Shown here piece by piece: positions 6,447-14,096 of a stretch of 15,422 bases of DNA. The stretch is from DASWUD01 sp036401755 (lineage in GTDB: Bacteria > Pseudomonadota > Gammaproteobacteria > Thiohalomonadales > Thiohalomonadaceae). The translations under genes were made by a program, and so were the position numbers. Numbering within the stretch: position 1 is the first letter of the stretch; each line of letters begins with the position of its first letter. The notes beneath the pieces were generated by a model. The model searched no databases. It was not told the DNA's origin and saw only the letters and a list, made by a program, of their open reading frames with translations. The DNA lies in assembly GCA_036401755.1 (NCBI GenBank), contig DASWUD010000214.1:1-15422 (forward strand), in the 5' to 3' direction.

Positions 6447-7883
6447 ATGAAGATCACCCCCGTCATCCTCTCCGGTGGTGCCGGCACGCGCCTCTGGCCG
6501 GTTTCTCGCGAACTCTTTCCCAAGCAACTGATGCCCCTGGTGGGCGAGCGAACCATGCTGCAGGATACCCTGCTGCGCCTGCCGGGACTTACAGCGCACA
6601 GCCTTGAGCACGATACCCCGCTAGTGATCTGCAACGAGGAGCACCGCTTCATGGTGGCCGAACAGTTACGCGCCATCGATAACCAGGGGGTCACCATCAT
6701 GCTGGAGCCGGTGGGCCGTAATACCGCGCCAGCGCTGACGTTGGCCGCCTTGCGCCAGATGCAGACGGGCAGCGATGCCATCCTGCTGGTGATGCCGGCC
6801 GACCATGTGATTCAGGATGTGGAGGCCTTTCATGCGGCCGTGGCCAGTGGTGCGCGGCTGGCCGAGCAGCAGCGCCTCGTCACCTTTGGCATCGTGCCCC
6901 ACCAAGCGGTGACCGGCTATGGCTATATCCACAAGGGGAGCGCAGAGGGCGAGGGCGAGGCCTTCACCATCGCCGGCTTCGTCGAGAAGCCCGATGCGGC
7001 TACGGCCCGGCGCTATGTCGACTCCGGTGAGTATCTCTGGAATAGCGGCATGTTCATGATGCTCGCCTCGGTTTGGCTCGAACAGATCGGGCACCACCGC
7101 CCGGATATCCTCACCGCCTGCCGCACCGCACTCGAAAAGGCGACGGCCGATCACGATTTCTGTCGTCTCGACAAAGCGGCATTCAGCGCCTGCCCCGCCG
7201 ACTCCATCGACTATGCGGTGATGGAAAAGGTCGAAGCGCAAGGCGTGGTGGTGGCGCTCGATGCGGGGTGGTCCGACGTGGGGGCCTGGACCGCGCTCTG
7301 GGATGTCTTGCCCAAGGAGGAGAGCGGCAATGTGATCAAGGGTGATGTGCTCGCCTACAAGACCACCAATTCCATGCTGATGGGCAGTAACCGGCTACTG
7401 GCCACCGTCGGCGTCGATGACCTGCTGGTGATCGAAACTGCCGATGCCGTGCTGGTGGCGGACAAGAATAGCGCTCAGGACGTCAAGACCATCGTGCAGA
7501 TGCTGCAGCAGAACAACCGCAGCGAACGGATCAACCACCGCCGTGTGCACCGTCCCTGGGGGGCCTATGAATCGATCGATAACGGCAATCGCTACCAGGT
7601 CAAGCACATCACCGTCAAACCCGGCGCCTCGCTCTCGCTGCAGATGCACCACCACCGCGCCGAACATTGGATCGTCGTGTCGGGCACTGCGCGGGTGACC
7701 CGCGGCGAAGAGAACTTCCTCGTCACGGAGAATCAATCCACCTACATCCCCATCGGCGTCAACCACCGCCTCGACAATCCGGGCAAGGTGCTGCTGGAGA
7801 TGATCGAGGTGCAGTCCGGTCCCTACCTGGGTGAGGACGACATCGTGCGTTTTGAGGATATCTACGGGCGCAGTGTTAAATAG
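6447..7883 (+). CDS. manC: Bifunctional mannose-1-phosphate guanylyltransferase / mannose-6-phosphate isomerase
   Basis: This enzyme joins two steps of GDP-mannose synthesis: isomerisation of fructose-6-phosphate to mannose-6-phosphate, and transfer of GMP from GTP to mannose-1-phosphate. GDP-mannose feeds capsule, exopolysaccharide or O-antigen. The 478-residue length is typical of the ManC/AlgA/XanB type. The N-terminal half carries VILSGGAGTRLWPVSRELFPKQ (6-27) and the FVEKP...YLWNSGMF nucleotidyltransferase motifs. The C-terminal cupin (about 362-475) carries QMHHHRAEHW (399-408) with the metal-binding histidines. The start at 6447 is chosen because the conserved sequence begins there and AGGGA lies 10 nt upstream; an in-frame ATG at 6417 adds ten unlike residues. 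No mannose or capsule cluster is visible around it; the partner phosphomannomutase is not in the window. Confidence 0.93.
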   Translation: MKITPVILSGGAGTRLWPVSRELFPKQLMPLVGERTMLQDTLLRLPGLTAHSLEHDTPLVICNEEHRFMVAEQLRAIDNQGVTIMLEPVGRNTAPALTLAALRQMQTGSDAILLVMPADHVIQDVEAFHAAVASGARLAEQQRLVTFGIVPHQAVTGYGYIHKGSAEGEGEAFTIAGFVEKPDAATARRYVDSGEYLWNSGMFMMLASVWLEQIGHHRPDILTACRTALEKATADHDFCRLDKAAFSACPADSIDYAVMEKVEAQGVVVALDAGWSDVGAWTALWDVLPKEESGNVIKGDVLAYKTTNSMLMGSNRLLATVGVDDLLVIETADAVLVADKNSAQDVKTIVQMLQQNNRSERINHRRVHRPWGAYESIDNGNRYQVKHITVKPGASLSLQMHHHRAEHWIVVSGTARVTRGEENFLVTENQSTYIPIGVNHRLDNPGKVLLEMIEVQSGPYLGEDDIVRFEDIYGRSVK

Positions 7884-7916
7884 GGAAAAATAAAAAGCCC
7901 CTCACAGGGAGGGGCT
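7884..7916 (-). terminator. Strong intrinsic terminator of the qmoAB-hdrCB operon
   Basis: AGCCCCTC (7896-7903) and GAGGGGCT (7909-7916) form a perfect 8-bp stem with a 5-nt loop. On the minus strand it runs into TTTTTATTTTT, ending against the manC stop codon. It ends leftward transcription of the qmo-hdr operon and may also block manC transcripts from running on, although no T-run follows on that side. A second hairpin with arms at 7925-7930 and 7939-7944 lies between it and the hdrB stop. Confidence 0.9.
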
Positions 7917-7924
7917 GAATGTTG

Positions 7925-7944
7925 CAACCAGTTGTTGTTGGTTG
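7925..7944 (-). repeat. Hairpin directly after the hdrB stop codon
   Basis: CAACCA (7925-7930) and TGGTTG (7939-7944) pair perfectly with an 8-nt loop, starting at the base after the hdrB stop. Together with the terminator it gives the operon mRNA two tandem stem-loops at its 3' end. The 6-bp stem is modest; a role in mRNA stability is an inference. Confidence 0.45.
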
Positions 7945-8850
7945 TTATTTGTTGGCGATCTCTTCCAGCTTGGTAGCCCGGATGATCTGGCCGTCGAGGG
8001 CGGCGTCTTTTGCCGATTTGCCATAGGCTACCGCAATCAACTGGGAGTAGTAAACCACCGGAATGTTGAACTTGGTCCCAAAGGTCTTGTTGATGTTGCT
8101 CTGGTAGCTCTCGACGTTCATCTGGCACAGCTGGCAGGGGGTGACGATCATGTCGGCACCGCCGTCGTAGGCGGCTTCGATGATCTCCTTCACCAGGGCG
8201 TGGCCCTTGGCCGGTTCGGAGAACATCAGCGCGCCGGAGCAGCAGGCGACCTTCTTGTCGTAGCGGTTGACCGCCTTGGCGCCGCACGCCTCGATCATGT
8301 TGTCGAGGTAGACGGGGTTTTCGAAGGATTCGCCGGCGATGCCGAACGGACGGTTGGTCTGGCAGCCGACGTAGCCGGCGATGGTGATGCCTTCCAGCGG
8401 CTTGCTGACACCCTTGGCGATGGTATCGAGGCCGATGTCCTCGACCAGCATCTCCACCATGTGGCGGGTCTTGGGCATCTGGTGCGGTTCCACCTTGAGG
8501 CCGATCTCGGCCAGCGCGGCGTTGATGCCTTCGCGGACGTGGGCGTTTTCGTTGACGCGGTCCTCGGCTTCGCGGGTGGCGATCCAGCAGGCGGCGCAGG
8601 GGGCGATGATGTCCTTGTCGCCCTGCTGCTGCTTCGACAGTGCGAGGTTGCGCGCCGACAGGGAGAGGCGCGGGATCTCGCCGCCGCCGGCGTAGCCGAT
8701 GGAGGCTCCGCAGCAGTTCCAGTCATCGATCTCGGTGAGCTTGATATCCAGCGCGTCGCACATGGCATTGGAGGAGCGCAGGAAGTTGTCGGCAGAGGCA
8801 TGCTTCTGCGACGAGCAACCGGGGTAGAAGGAATACTCTTTCTTGGCCAT
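7945..8850 (-). CDS. hdrB: HdrB-like subunit with two CCG cysteine-rich domains
   Basis: HdrB subunits hold the disulfide- or heterodisulfide-reducing site, where two unusual non-cubane [4Fe-4S] clusters are bound by CCG domains. This 301-residue protein has both motifs complete. The first is C12, C46-C47, C85 and C88 (CX33CCX37CXXC); the second is C163, C203-C204, C239 and C242 (CX39CCX34CXXC). In the second the usual CCG reads CCSG. No membrane segment is seen, so the protein is cytoplasmic. The start at 8850 has GAGGAGAG just upstream and lies 11 nt after the hdrC stop; a longer in-frame ATG at 8946 lies within hdrC and is rejected. As the last gene of the operon it probably forms the terminal electron-exchange module for QmoAB via HdrC. 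Its natural substrate cannot be read from the sequence. Confidence 0.9.
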   Translation of the reverse strand: MAKKEYSFYPGCSSQKHASADNFLRSSNAMCDALDIKLTEIDDWNCCGASIGYAGGGEIPRLSLSARNLALSKQQQGDKDIIAPCAACWIATREAEDRVNENAHVREGINAALAEIGLKVEPHQMPKTRHMVEMLVEDIGLDTIAKGVSKPLEGITIAGYVGCQTNRPFGIAGESFENPVYLDNMIEACGAKAVNRYDKKVACCSGALMFSEPAKGHALVKEIIEAAYDGGADMIVTPCQLCQMNVESYQSNINKTFGTKFNIPVVYYSQLIAVAYGKSAKDAALDGQIIRATKLEEIANK

Positions 8851-8861
8851 TGAATCTCTCC

Positions 8862-9488
8862 TCACTTGCCGTATTTGGCAATGTGCTCTGCTTCGAACTC
8901 TTCGGCCTTCTTCAGCATCTTGGCGATGCCGGAGCGGTCTTTGCACTTGTGGCCGCCGAAGTATTCCATTGCATTCATGCGCTTGCTCTTCATCATCGCC
9001 ATGCCCAGCTCGCGCCCGGCCATGGCGTTCTTGATGCCTTGCCCGAAGCCGTTCATGAAGTAGAGACCGACGCCGATCTTCAGTTCGTTGACGCGGCCGT
9101 TCTCGACGATCGATTTCCAGAACAGGTCACCGAACTTCAGCGTCGGCTGGTTGGCCGGGGCGAGGCCCAGGCGCTTCGCGTAGCTGGCGAGGCCGTGCAT
9201 GATGTGGGTGATGGGCAGGCCGCGCGGGCAGCGTGCGATACAGTTGTAGCAGGAGGTGCACATCCACATGGAGGTGGAGGTGAGCACTTCCTCGCGCTTG
9301 CCGGCGCGGATCATCATGAAGAGTTCCTGGGGCGGATGGTCCCAGTACGGGCCGAGCGGGCATGAGCCCGAGCAGACGCCGCACTGCATGCACATCTTGA
9401 CCCAGTTGCCCTCCTCGACGTTGGCCTCGACTTCCTTGAGGAAGTTGCTGCGATATTTTTCGATCATCGCCTGATTCATGTTGCTCAT
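8862..9488 (-). CDS. hdrC: HdrC-like iron-sulfur subunit, soluble
   Basis: This 208-residue protein carries two [4Fe-4S] ferredoxin motifs: CMQCGVCSGSCP (C33, C36, C39, C43) and CTSCYNCIARCP (C77, C80, C83, C87). It would pass electrons between the QmoAB flavoproteins and HdrB. The classical QmoC subunit is an HdrC-type ferredoxin domain fused to a cytochrome-b-like membrane domain. Here the ~120 residues after the clusters contain no long hydrophobic stretch, so the membrane half is absent and the subunit is soluble. The C-terminal ~30 residues are charged and probably helical. AGGAG lies 7 nt upstream of the ATG at 9488, and the gap to qmoB is 10 nt. Confidence 0.9.
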   Translation of the reverse strand: MSNMNQAMIEKYRSNFLKEVEANVEEGNWVKMCMQCGVCSGSCPLGPYWDHPPQELFMMIRAGKREEVLTSTSMWMCTSCYNCIARCPRGLPITHIMHGLASYAKRLGLAPANQPTLKFGDLFWKSIVENGRVNELKIGVGLYFMNGFGQGIKNAMAGRELGMAMMKSKRMNAMEYFGGHKCKDRSGIAKMLKKAEEFEAEHIAKYGK

Positions 9489-9498
9489 GGTCTGGCTC

Positions 9499-11697
9499 CT
9501 AGAACTTGAACGGGCTCATGCCGATCTTGGTGATCAGCGCTTCCATGTCGTTGATGATGGCCGGCAGACGGTGGATGTCCGCAATCGACACTTCGAAGGT
9601 CTGCACGCGTTCCTTCTCCAGGTTGAGCTGGGTCAGGGTGTCGTCGATCTTGCTCATGCGATAGTGGGCCATTTCCGAACCGCGCACGAAGTGGCACTGG
9701 TAGTTGTCGCCCTTCTGGCAGCCCATCAGGATGACGCCGTCATAACCGCTGTTGAGCGCGTCGGTGATCCAGATGGTGTTGACCGAGCCGAGGCAGCGCA
9801 CCGGGATGATACGGGCGAAGGCGCTGTAGGCCTGCTTGGTCATGCCGGCCATGTCGAGCGCCGGGTAGGCGTCGTTTTCGCAGGCGAGCACCAGGATGCG
9901 CGGTTTTTCGGAGAACTCGTCGGGGATGTCGACCGCCTTGAGCTGCTGGCCGATGGTTTCCACCGAGTAGTTTTCGAAGGAGATGACGCGCACCGGGCAG
10001 GCGCCCATGCAGGTACCGCAACGGCGGCAGCGGGCCTCGTTGTACTTCGGATAACGCTGTTCGTCTTCATCGATGGCACCGAACGGACACTCCACGGTGC
10101 AGCGCTTGCATTGCGTACACCCTTCCTTGCGGAAGCTCGGGAAGGAGAGGTCACCGGAGCGCGGATGCGCGGCGCGGCCCTGGGCGGCGTTTTCGCACGC
10201 CTGGATCGCCTTCAGCGCGGCGCCGGTGGCATCTTCCATCGTCTGCGCCATGTCCATCGGACGGCGTACCGGGCCGGCGCTGTAGATACCGGTGCGGCGC
10301 GTTTCGTAGGGGAAGCAGATGAAGTGCGAGTCGGTGAAGCCGTGCTTGAGCTGCGGCATGTCCGGACCCTGGCGGTAGTCGAGCTTGAGGATCGACTGCT
10401 CGCGCATCTCCTTCTCATTGGCTTCGGTGATGGCGTTGAGGTCGACGCCGCCGTTGGGGATCATGCCGGTGGCGAGCACCACCAGATCGGCCTCGGCAAT
10501 GGCCTCGTCCTTCAGCAGCATGTCGTTGAACTTCACCTTGAGGGTGTCGCCCGTCTCGACGCTGTTCACTTTGCCCTTGGAGAAGGTGACGCCTGCATTC
10601 TGGCCGGCGCGGTAGAAGTCTTCGCCGGTGGCACCCGGGGTGCGCAGGTCGTCGAACAGGATGGTTGCATCGGCGCCGGCCGCCTTGGCGTACATCGCCT
10701 GCTTGATGGAGGTGGTGCAGCAGTGGCCGGAGCAGTAGGGGAGTTCGCCCTCCTTGTCGGAGCGCTGGCCCGCGCACTGCACGAACACCACGTTCTTCAC
10801 TTCCTTGCCGTCGGCACGCTTGATGGCGCCGCCGTTGGCGGCCTTGGCCATCTTCTCGAAGCCGAGCTGGTCGACCACGTTGGCGCTCTTGCCGCCGCCG
10901 AGGTCAGGCAGCTTGCTGATGTCGTAGGTGGAGAAGCCGGTGGCCTGGATGATGGAACCGATGGTCAGGTTCTTCACCGCACCGCTTTCGGTGGCGATGT
11001 CGACGCTGAAACGGCCCGGGGCACCCGAGGTCTTGGCGATGGTGGTGTTGAGATTGACGGTGATGTGCGGGTTGCTTTCGACCGCCTTGATCATCTCGGC
11101 GACGCCGGTATCGACCGGACCGCCCAGTCCATTCTTGGCCGGCACGCGCTTGTGCAGCTCGGCGGCGATACCGCCCAAGTGGCCGCTCTTCTCGACGATG
11201 TCGACCGCGTAGCCGGCCTTGGCCGCTTCGAGCGCCGAGGTCATGCCGGAGACGCCGCCGCCCACCACCAGGATGTGCTTCACCAGCCCCTGCTGACCGC
11301 TGGACGCAGGCATGTTCATGTACTTGCTCTCGGCACAGGCCATGCGCACGTAGTCGTCGGCCATCTCCTGCGTCGTTTCGCGCGCCTCGTCGGTGTCGGG
11401 ACGGACCCAGATCACCCCTTCGCGCAGGTTGGCGCGGGAGAGGGTCACCCCTTCGAAGTTGAACGCTTCGGTCTTGGCGCGGCGCGAGCAGCCGATCACC
11501 ACGACGTGGTTGACCCCTTCGTTGCTGATGTCGTTCTGGATCATCGCCACGCCGTCGGCGTTGCAGAGGAACTCATGATCCTTGGCGATGGCGGCCTTGC
11601 CGTCACGCTTGGCAGTGCTCACCAGTTGTTTGACGTCGAGGCGCTCCTCAATGCCGCACCCCTTGCACACATAGGCTCCAATCTTGATATCGGCCAC
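9499..11697 (-). CDS. qmoB: QmoB, HdrA-like flavoprotein with MvhD domain
   Basis: QmoB is one of two HdrA-type flavoproteins of the Qmo complex, which exchanges electrons with APS reductase. The 732-residue chain has, in order: an N-terminal segment with CKGCG (11-15); an FAD fold starting GGGVSG (146-151); the HdrA-type VQCAG...YCSGHCC region (306-327); two ferredoxin motifs (C527/530/533/537 and C557/560/563/567); and a C-terminal MvhD/FlpD domain (~600-690) whose four cysteines C606, C635, C660 and C668 would bind a [2Fe-2S] cluster. The start is GTG at 11697, 3 nt after the qmoA stop. Its GGAGGG site lies inside the last codons of qmoA, indicating translational coupling. The length and domain order match QmoB of sulfate reducers and sulfur oxidisers. 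Confidence 0.93.
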   Translation of the reverse strand: MADIKIGAYVCKGCGIEERLDVKQLVSTAKRDGKAAIAKDHEFLCNADGVAMIQNDISNEGVNHVVVIGCSRRAKTEAFNFEGVTLSRANLREGVIWVRPDTDEARETTQEMADDYVRMACAESKYMNMPASSGQQGLVKHILVVGGGVSGMTSALEAAKAGYAVDIVEKSGHLGGIAAELHKRVPAKNGLGGPVDTGVAEMIKAVESNPHITVNLNTTIAKTSGAPGRFSVDIATESGAVKNLTIGSIIQATGFSTYDISKLPDLGGGKSANVVDQLGFEKMAKAANGGAIKRADGKEVKNVVFVQCAGQRSDKEGELPYCSGHCCTTSIKQAMYAKAAGADATILFDDLRTPGATGEDFYRAGQNAGVTFSKGKVNSVETGDTLKVKFNDMLLKDEAIAEADLVVLATGMIPNGGVDLNAITEANEKEMREQSILKLDYRQGPDMPQLKHGFTDSHFICFPYETRRTGIYSAGPVRRPMDMAQTMEDATGAALKAIQACENAAQGRAAHPRSGDLSFPSFRKEGCTQCKRCTVECPFGAIDEDEQRYPKYNEARCRRCGTCMGACPVRVISFENYSVETIGQQLKAVDIPDEFSEKPRILVLACENDAYPALDMAGMTKQAYSAFARIIPVRCLGSVNTIWITDALNSGYDGVILMGCQKGDNYQCHFVRGSEMAHYRMSKIDDTLTQLNLEKERVQTFEVSIADIHRLPAIINDMEALITKIGMSPFKF

Positions 11698-11700
11698 CTG

Positions 11701-12999
11701 TTAACCCTCCGAACCTGCAACCCGATTGACCACCTGGATGGCACGCAAAGCGGCCGCGGTGGCGTTCTGCGCGGCACGATTGACGTCCAGCGCGTCCGAG
11801 GAACATCCGGCGCCGAACACGCCGACACCCTCGCTCGGGTCAATGAAATTGTGTTTGTTGATAGTGACGCCCGCCGGCAGAACACCCGCTGGAACGTTCG
11901 ACTGCATGCCGACTGCCAGCACCACCAGGTCATGCTGGTTGTGGTAGCGCATGTCGTTGCCGGTGCCCGCGTGCTCCAGGTTGTTGCCGTGCAGCACCAG
12001 GTCGCCGCTCGCCTTCTCCTCGGTGATGTTGGCCACCTTGGACTTGAGGAAGCTGACGTTGGGATCGGCCTTCACCTTGCGGTGGAAGTCGTCGATGCGG
12101 TCGATGGCGCGGATGTCGATGTAGTAGATCGTGCTCTTCGCTGCATCGCCGAGGTTTTCGCGCACGTAGGTGGCCTGCTTCAGCGAGGCCATGCAGCAGA
12201 TACGCGAGCAGTGCTCCAGGTGGTTGCGGTCACGCGAACCGGCGCACTGGATGAAGGCGATGTTGGTCGGGGCCTTGCCGTCGGAGGGGCGCACGATCTT
12301 GCCGCCGGTGGGACCGAACGGGTCGAGCATGCGTTCGAACTCGACGTTGGTGATGACGTTGGCGAAGCGGTCGTAGCCGTAGGGCTGGATCTTGGCCGCA
12401 TCGTACGGGGTCCAGCCGGTGGACCAGATCACTGCGCCGACGTTGAGGGTCAGGTTCTGCTCCTGCATAGCGAGGTCGACGGCGTTGTACTTGCAGGCCT
12501 CTTTGGCCTTGGCGCCGTCATCGCTGGCGACGATGCGCGGGTCGATGACATAGCGCTGCGGATAGGCCATGTGGGAGACCAGGTAGGCCCCCTTGCGCTT
12601 CTTCAGGCCGTAGTTGAACTCGTCGTCGAACTCGGCGGAGACCGCCTTTTCGCACTCGCCGCAGCCGGTGCAGTTCTCATTGATGTAGCGCGGGGCGACC
12701 TTCACGTTGACCGAGTAGTTGCCCGCGTCACCGCTGACCCCGGTCACCTCGGCCATGGTCATCACGCGCACGTTCTTGTTGGCCTTGAGGCGACGGTACT
12801 GGATCTCCAGGCCGCAGGTGGGAATACAGAGCTTGGGGAAGTACTTGTAGAGCTGGCTGACGCGGCCGCCCAAGCTGGGCGATTTTTCAAGCAGGATTAC
12901 CTGCTTGCCGCACTCGGCAGCCTCCAGCGCGGCGGTAAGCCCGCTGATGCCGCCGCCCACCACCAGAATGGTCTGGTTGGTTGCGATTACACCGGACAT
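11701..12999 (-). CDS. qmoA: QmoA, HdrA-like flavoprotein
   Basis: QmoA is the smaller HdrA-like FAD protein of the Qmo (quinone-interacting membrane-bound oxidoreductase) complex and pairs with QmoB. The protein has 432 residues, close to the 410 or so known for Desulfovibrio. The dinucleotide-binding GGGISG (15-20) is followed by the HdrA-specific LGGRVSQLYKYFPKLCIPTCG region with C58 and C62. A cysteine group C110, C113 and C116 follows, and later the IQCAGSRD...HCSRICC motif. It is the first gene of the operon, with GGAGG 7 nt upstream of the ATG. In many Apr-containing organisms aprBA stands directly before qmoA; here the upstream neighbour is the divergent cbbQ and no apr gene is in view. 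Assignment to the sulfur-oxidation direction rests on context, not on the protein itself. Confidence 0.93.
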   Translation of the reverse strand: MSGVIATNQTILVVGGGISGLTAALEAAECGKQVILLEKSPSLGGRVSQLYKYFPKLCIPTCGLEIQYRRLKANKNVRVMTMAEVTGVSGDAGNYSVNVKVAPRYINENCTGCGECEKAVSAEFDDEFNYGLKKRKGAYLVSHMAYPQRYVIDPRIVASDDGAKAKEACKYNAVDLAMQEQNLTLNVGAVIWSTGWTPYDAAKIQPYGYDRFANVITNVEFERMLDPFGPTGGKIVRPSDGKAPTNIAFIQCAGSRDRNHLEHCSRICCMASLKQATYVRENLGDAAKSTIYYIDIRAIDRIDDFHRKVKADPNVSFLKSKVANITEEKASGDLVLHGNNLEHAGTGNDMRYHNQHDLVVLAVGMQSNVPAGVLPAGVTINKHNFIDPSEGVGVFGAGCSSDALDVNRAAQNATAAALRAIQVVNRVAGSEG

Positions 13000-13277
13000 T
13001 GATTTGCCTCCATCAACGACGATCTTTCAGTAGGTTGCTGTTGCGCAACGGCTAGTAATGACGGGCCAGAGGGCCTGACCCGGGTATTCCAATACAGATA
13101 ATCCTTGGATGACACGATACACCTCTCTATCCCTACAAGCCCACACTCTCCAGCATCGAATTTTCCGATAAGCAAATAGAAATGATGTATGAAATTACAT
13201 AGCGACTATGCTTATGGCTGATGTGGACTAAAGTCATCAATACAGCCACCAAAGGGGCAAGGAGTGTATCAATAACC
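13000..13277. promoter_or_regulatory. Shared divergent control region of qmoAB-hdrCB and cbbQO
   Basis: This 278-bp non-coding spacer separates the two start codons and is clearly AT-richer than the flanking genes around 13150-13215. It contains several short perfect dyads: GTTGCGCAAC (13040-13049), GTATT-cc-AATAC (13084-13095) and CATAG-cga-CTATG (13198-13210). ATGTA...TACAT (about 13185-13200) overlaps the last one. Such dyads could be operator sites for a LysR-type (CbbR-like) or other dimeric regulator, but no named consensus is recognisable. I could not pick out a convincing -35/-10 pair in either direction. Confidence 0.6.
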
Positions 13278-14087
13278 ATGGATTCCATGTTGAAAAGCGA
13301 GCTCTACTCCGTCGAAAAGGAGCCCTACTACGAGGCGGTGGGGAACGAGATTGCTGTATTCGAAGCGGCCTATGCCAACCGCCTGCCGGTGTTGCTCAAG
13401 GGGCCGACCGGCTGCGGCAAGACACGCTTCATGGAGTACATGGCGTGGCGCCTCAAGCGACCACTGGTTACCGTCTCCTGCCACGACGATTTGACCGCCT
13501 CGGATTTGGTGGGGCGCTACCTCATCAAGGGGGGCGAGACGGTCTGGATCGATGGCCCTTTGGCGATGGCGGTGCGTGCCGGAGCGCTCTGCTATCTCGA
13601 TGAGATCGTCGAAGCGCGCAAGGATACCCTGGTGGTGATCCACCCCCTGGCCGACGACAGGCGCGTGCTGCCCATCGAGAAACTCGGGGTGGTGGTGAAG
13701 GCGCCGGCCGATTTTTCTCTGGTGATCTCCTATAACCCCGGCTACCAGAGCGTGCTCAAGGATCTCAAGCAGAGCACCCGCCAGCGCTTCGTCGCGCTGG
13801 AGTTCGACTACCCGGGCGCCGAGCTGGAGCGGCGTGTGGTGGCGCGCGAGTCGGGCATCGACGATGCCTCCGCGGAGCGGCTGGTGAAGTTTGCCCAGAT
13901 GACGCGCAACCTCAAGGGCAGCGGCCTCGAAGAGGGGGCCAGCACCCGTCTGCTGGTGCACGCCGGCAAACTGATTGCCTCGGGGGTCGCACCGGTCATT
14001 GCCTGTGAAAGCGCCATCGCCCGGGCGCTCACCGATGATGGCGAAATGATTACTGCCGTAAACGAACTCTCCTCCTCGCTGTTCTGA
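13278..14087 (+). CDS. cbbQ: CbbQ-type MoxR AAA+ ATPase (RuBisCO activase subunit)
   Basis: CbbQ hexamers work with one CbbO to remove inhibitory sugar phosphates from RuBisCO, using ATP to remodel the enzyme. This 269-residue protein has Walker A GPTGCGKT (42-49), Walker B CYLDE (D108, E109), the sensor-1 region SYNPG (N153) and the STRQRF segment with likely arginine-finger residues (167-171). The sequence GPTGCGKTRFMEYMAWRL and CHDDLTASDLVGRYLI is typical of the CbbQ/NorQ/GvpN branch. Closely similar NorQ proteins assist nitric oxide reductase, so the substrate is inferred from the CbbO-like partner and from length. The start at 13278 is chosen for GGAG at 13261-13264 and family length; an in-frame start at 13221 would add 19 unlike residues. 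No RuBisCO gene precedes it. Confidence 0.82.
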   Translation: MDSMLKSELYSVEKEPYYEAVGNEIAVFEAAYANRLPVLLKGPTGCGKTRFMEYMAWRLKRPLVTVSCHDDLTASDLVGRYLIKGGETVWIDGPLAMAVRAGALCYLDEIVEARKDTLVVIHPLADDRRVLPIEKLGVVVKAPADFSLVISYNPGYQSVLKDLKQSTRQRFVALEFDYPGAELERRVVARESGIDDASAERLVKFAQMTRNLKGSGLEEGASTRLLVHAGKLIASGVAPVIACESAIARALTDDGEMITAVNELSSSLF

Positions 14088-14096
14088 GCGTGACCC

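Noticed and set aside
7942..8853. A 303-codon plus-strand open frame opposite hdrB
   Set aside because: No motif on this strand; the opposite strand encodes two full CCG cysteine motifs.
9478..13002. An uninterrupted 1174-codon open frame on the plus strand opposite qmoA, qmoB and part of hdrC
   Set aside because: It is antisense to three genes with clear catalytic and cluster motifs, its translation is low-complexity in H, V, G, A, D and L with no domain, and high-GC wobble positions on the real strand remove stops from this frame.
13051..13083. Possible terminator hairpin (GGCC-agag-GGCC) upstream of qmoA
   Set aside because: The stem is 4 bp, there is no T-run, and no gene ends there; it lies between two divergent starts.
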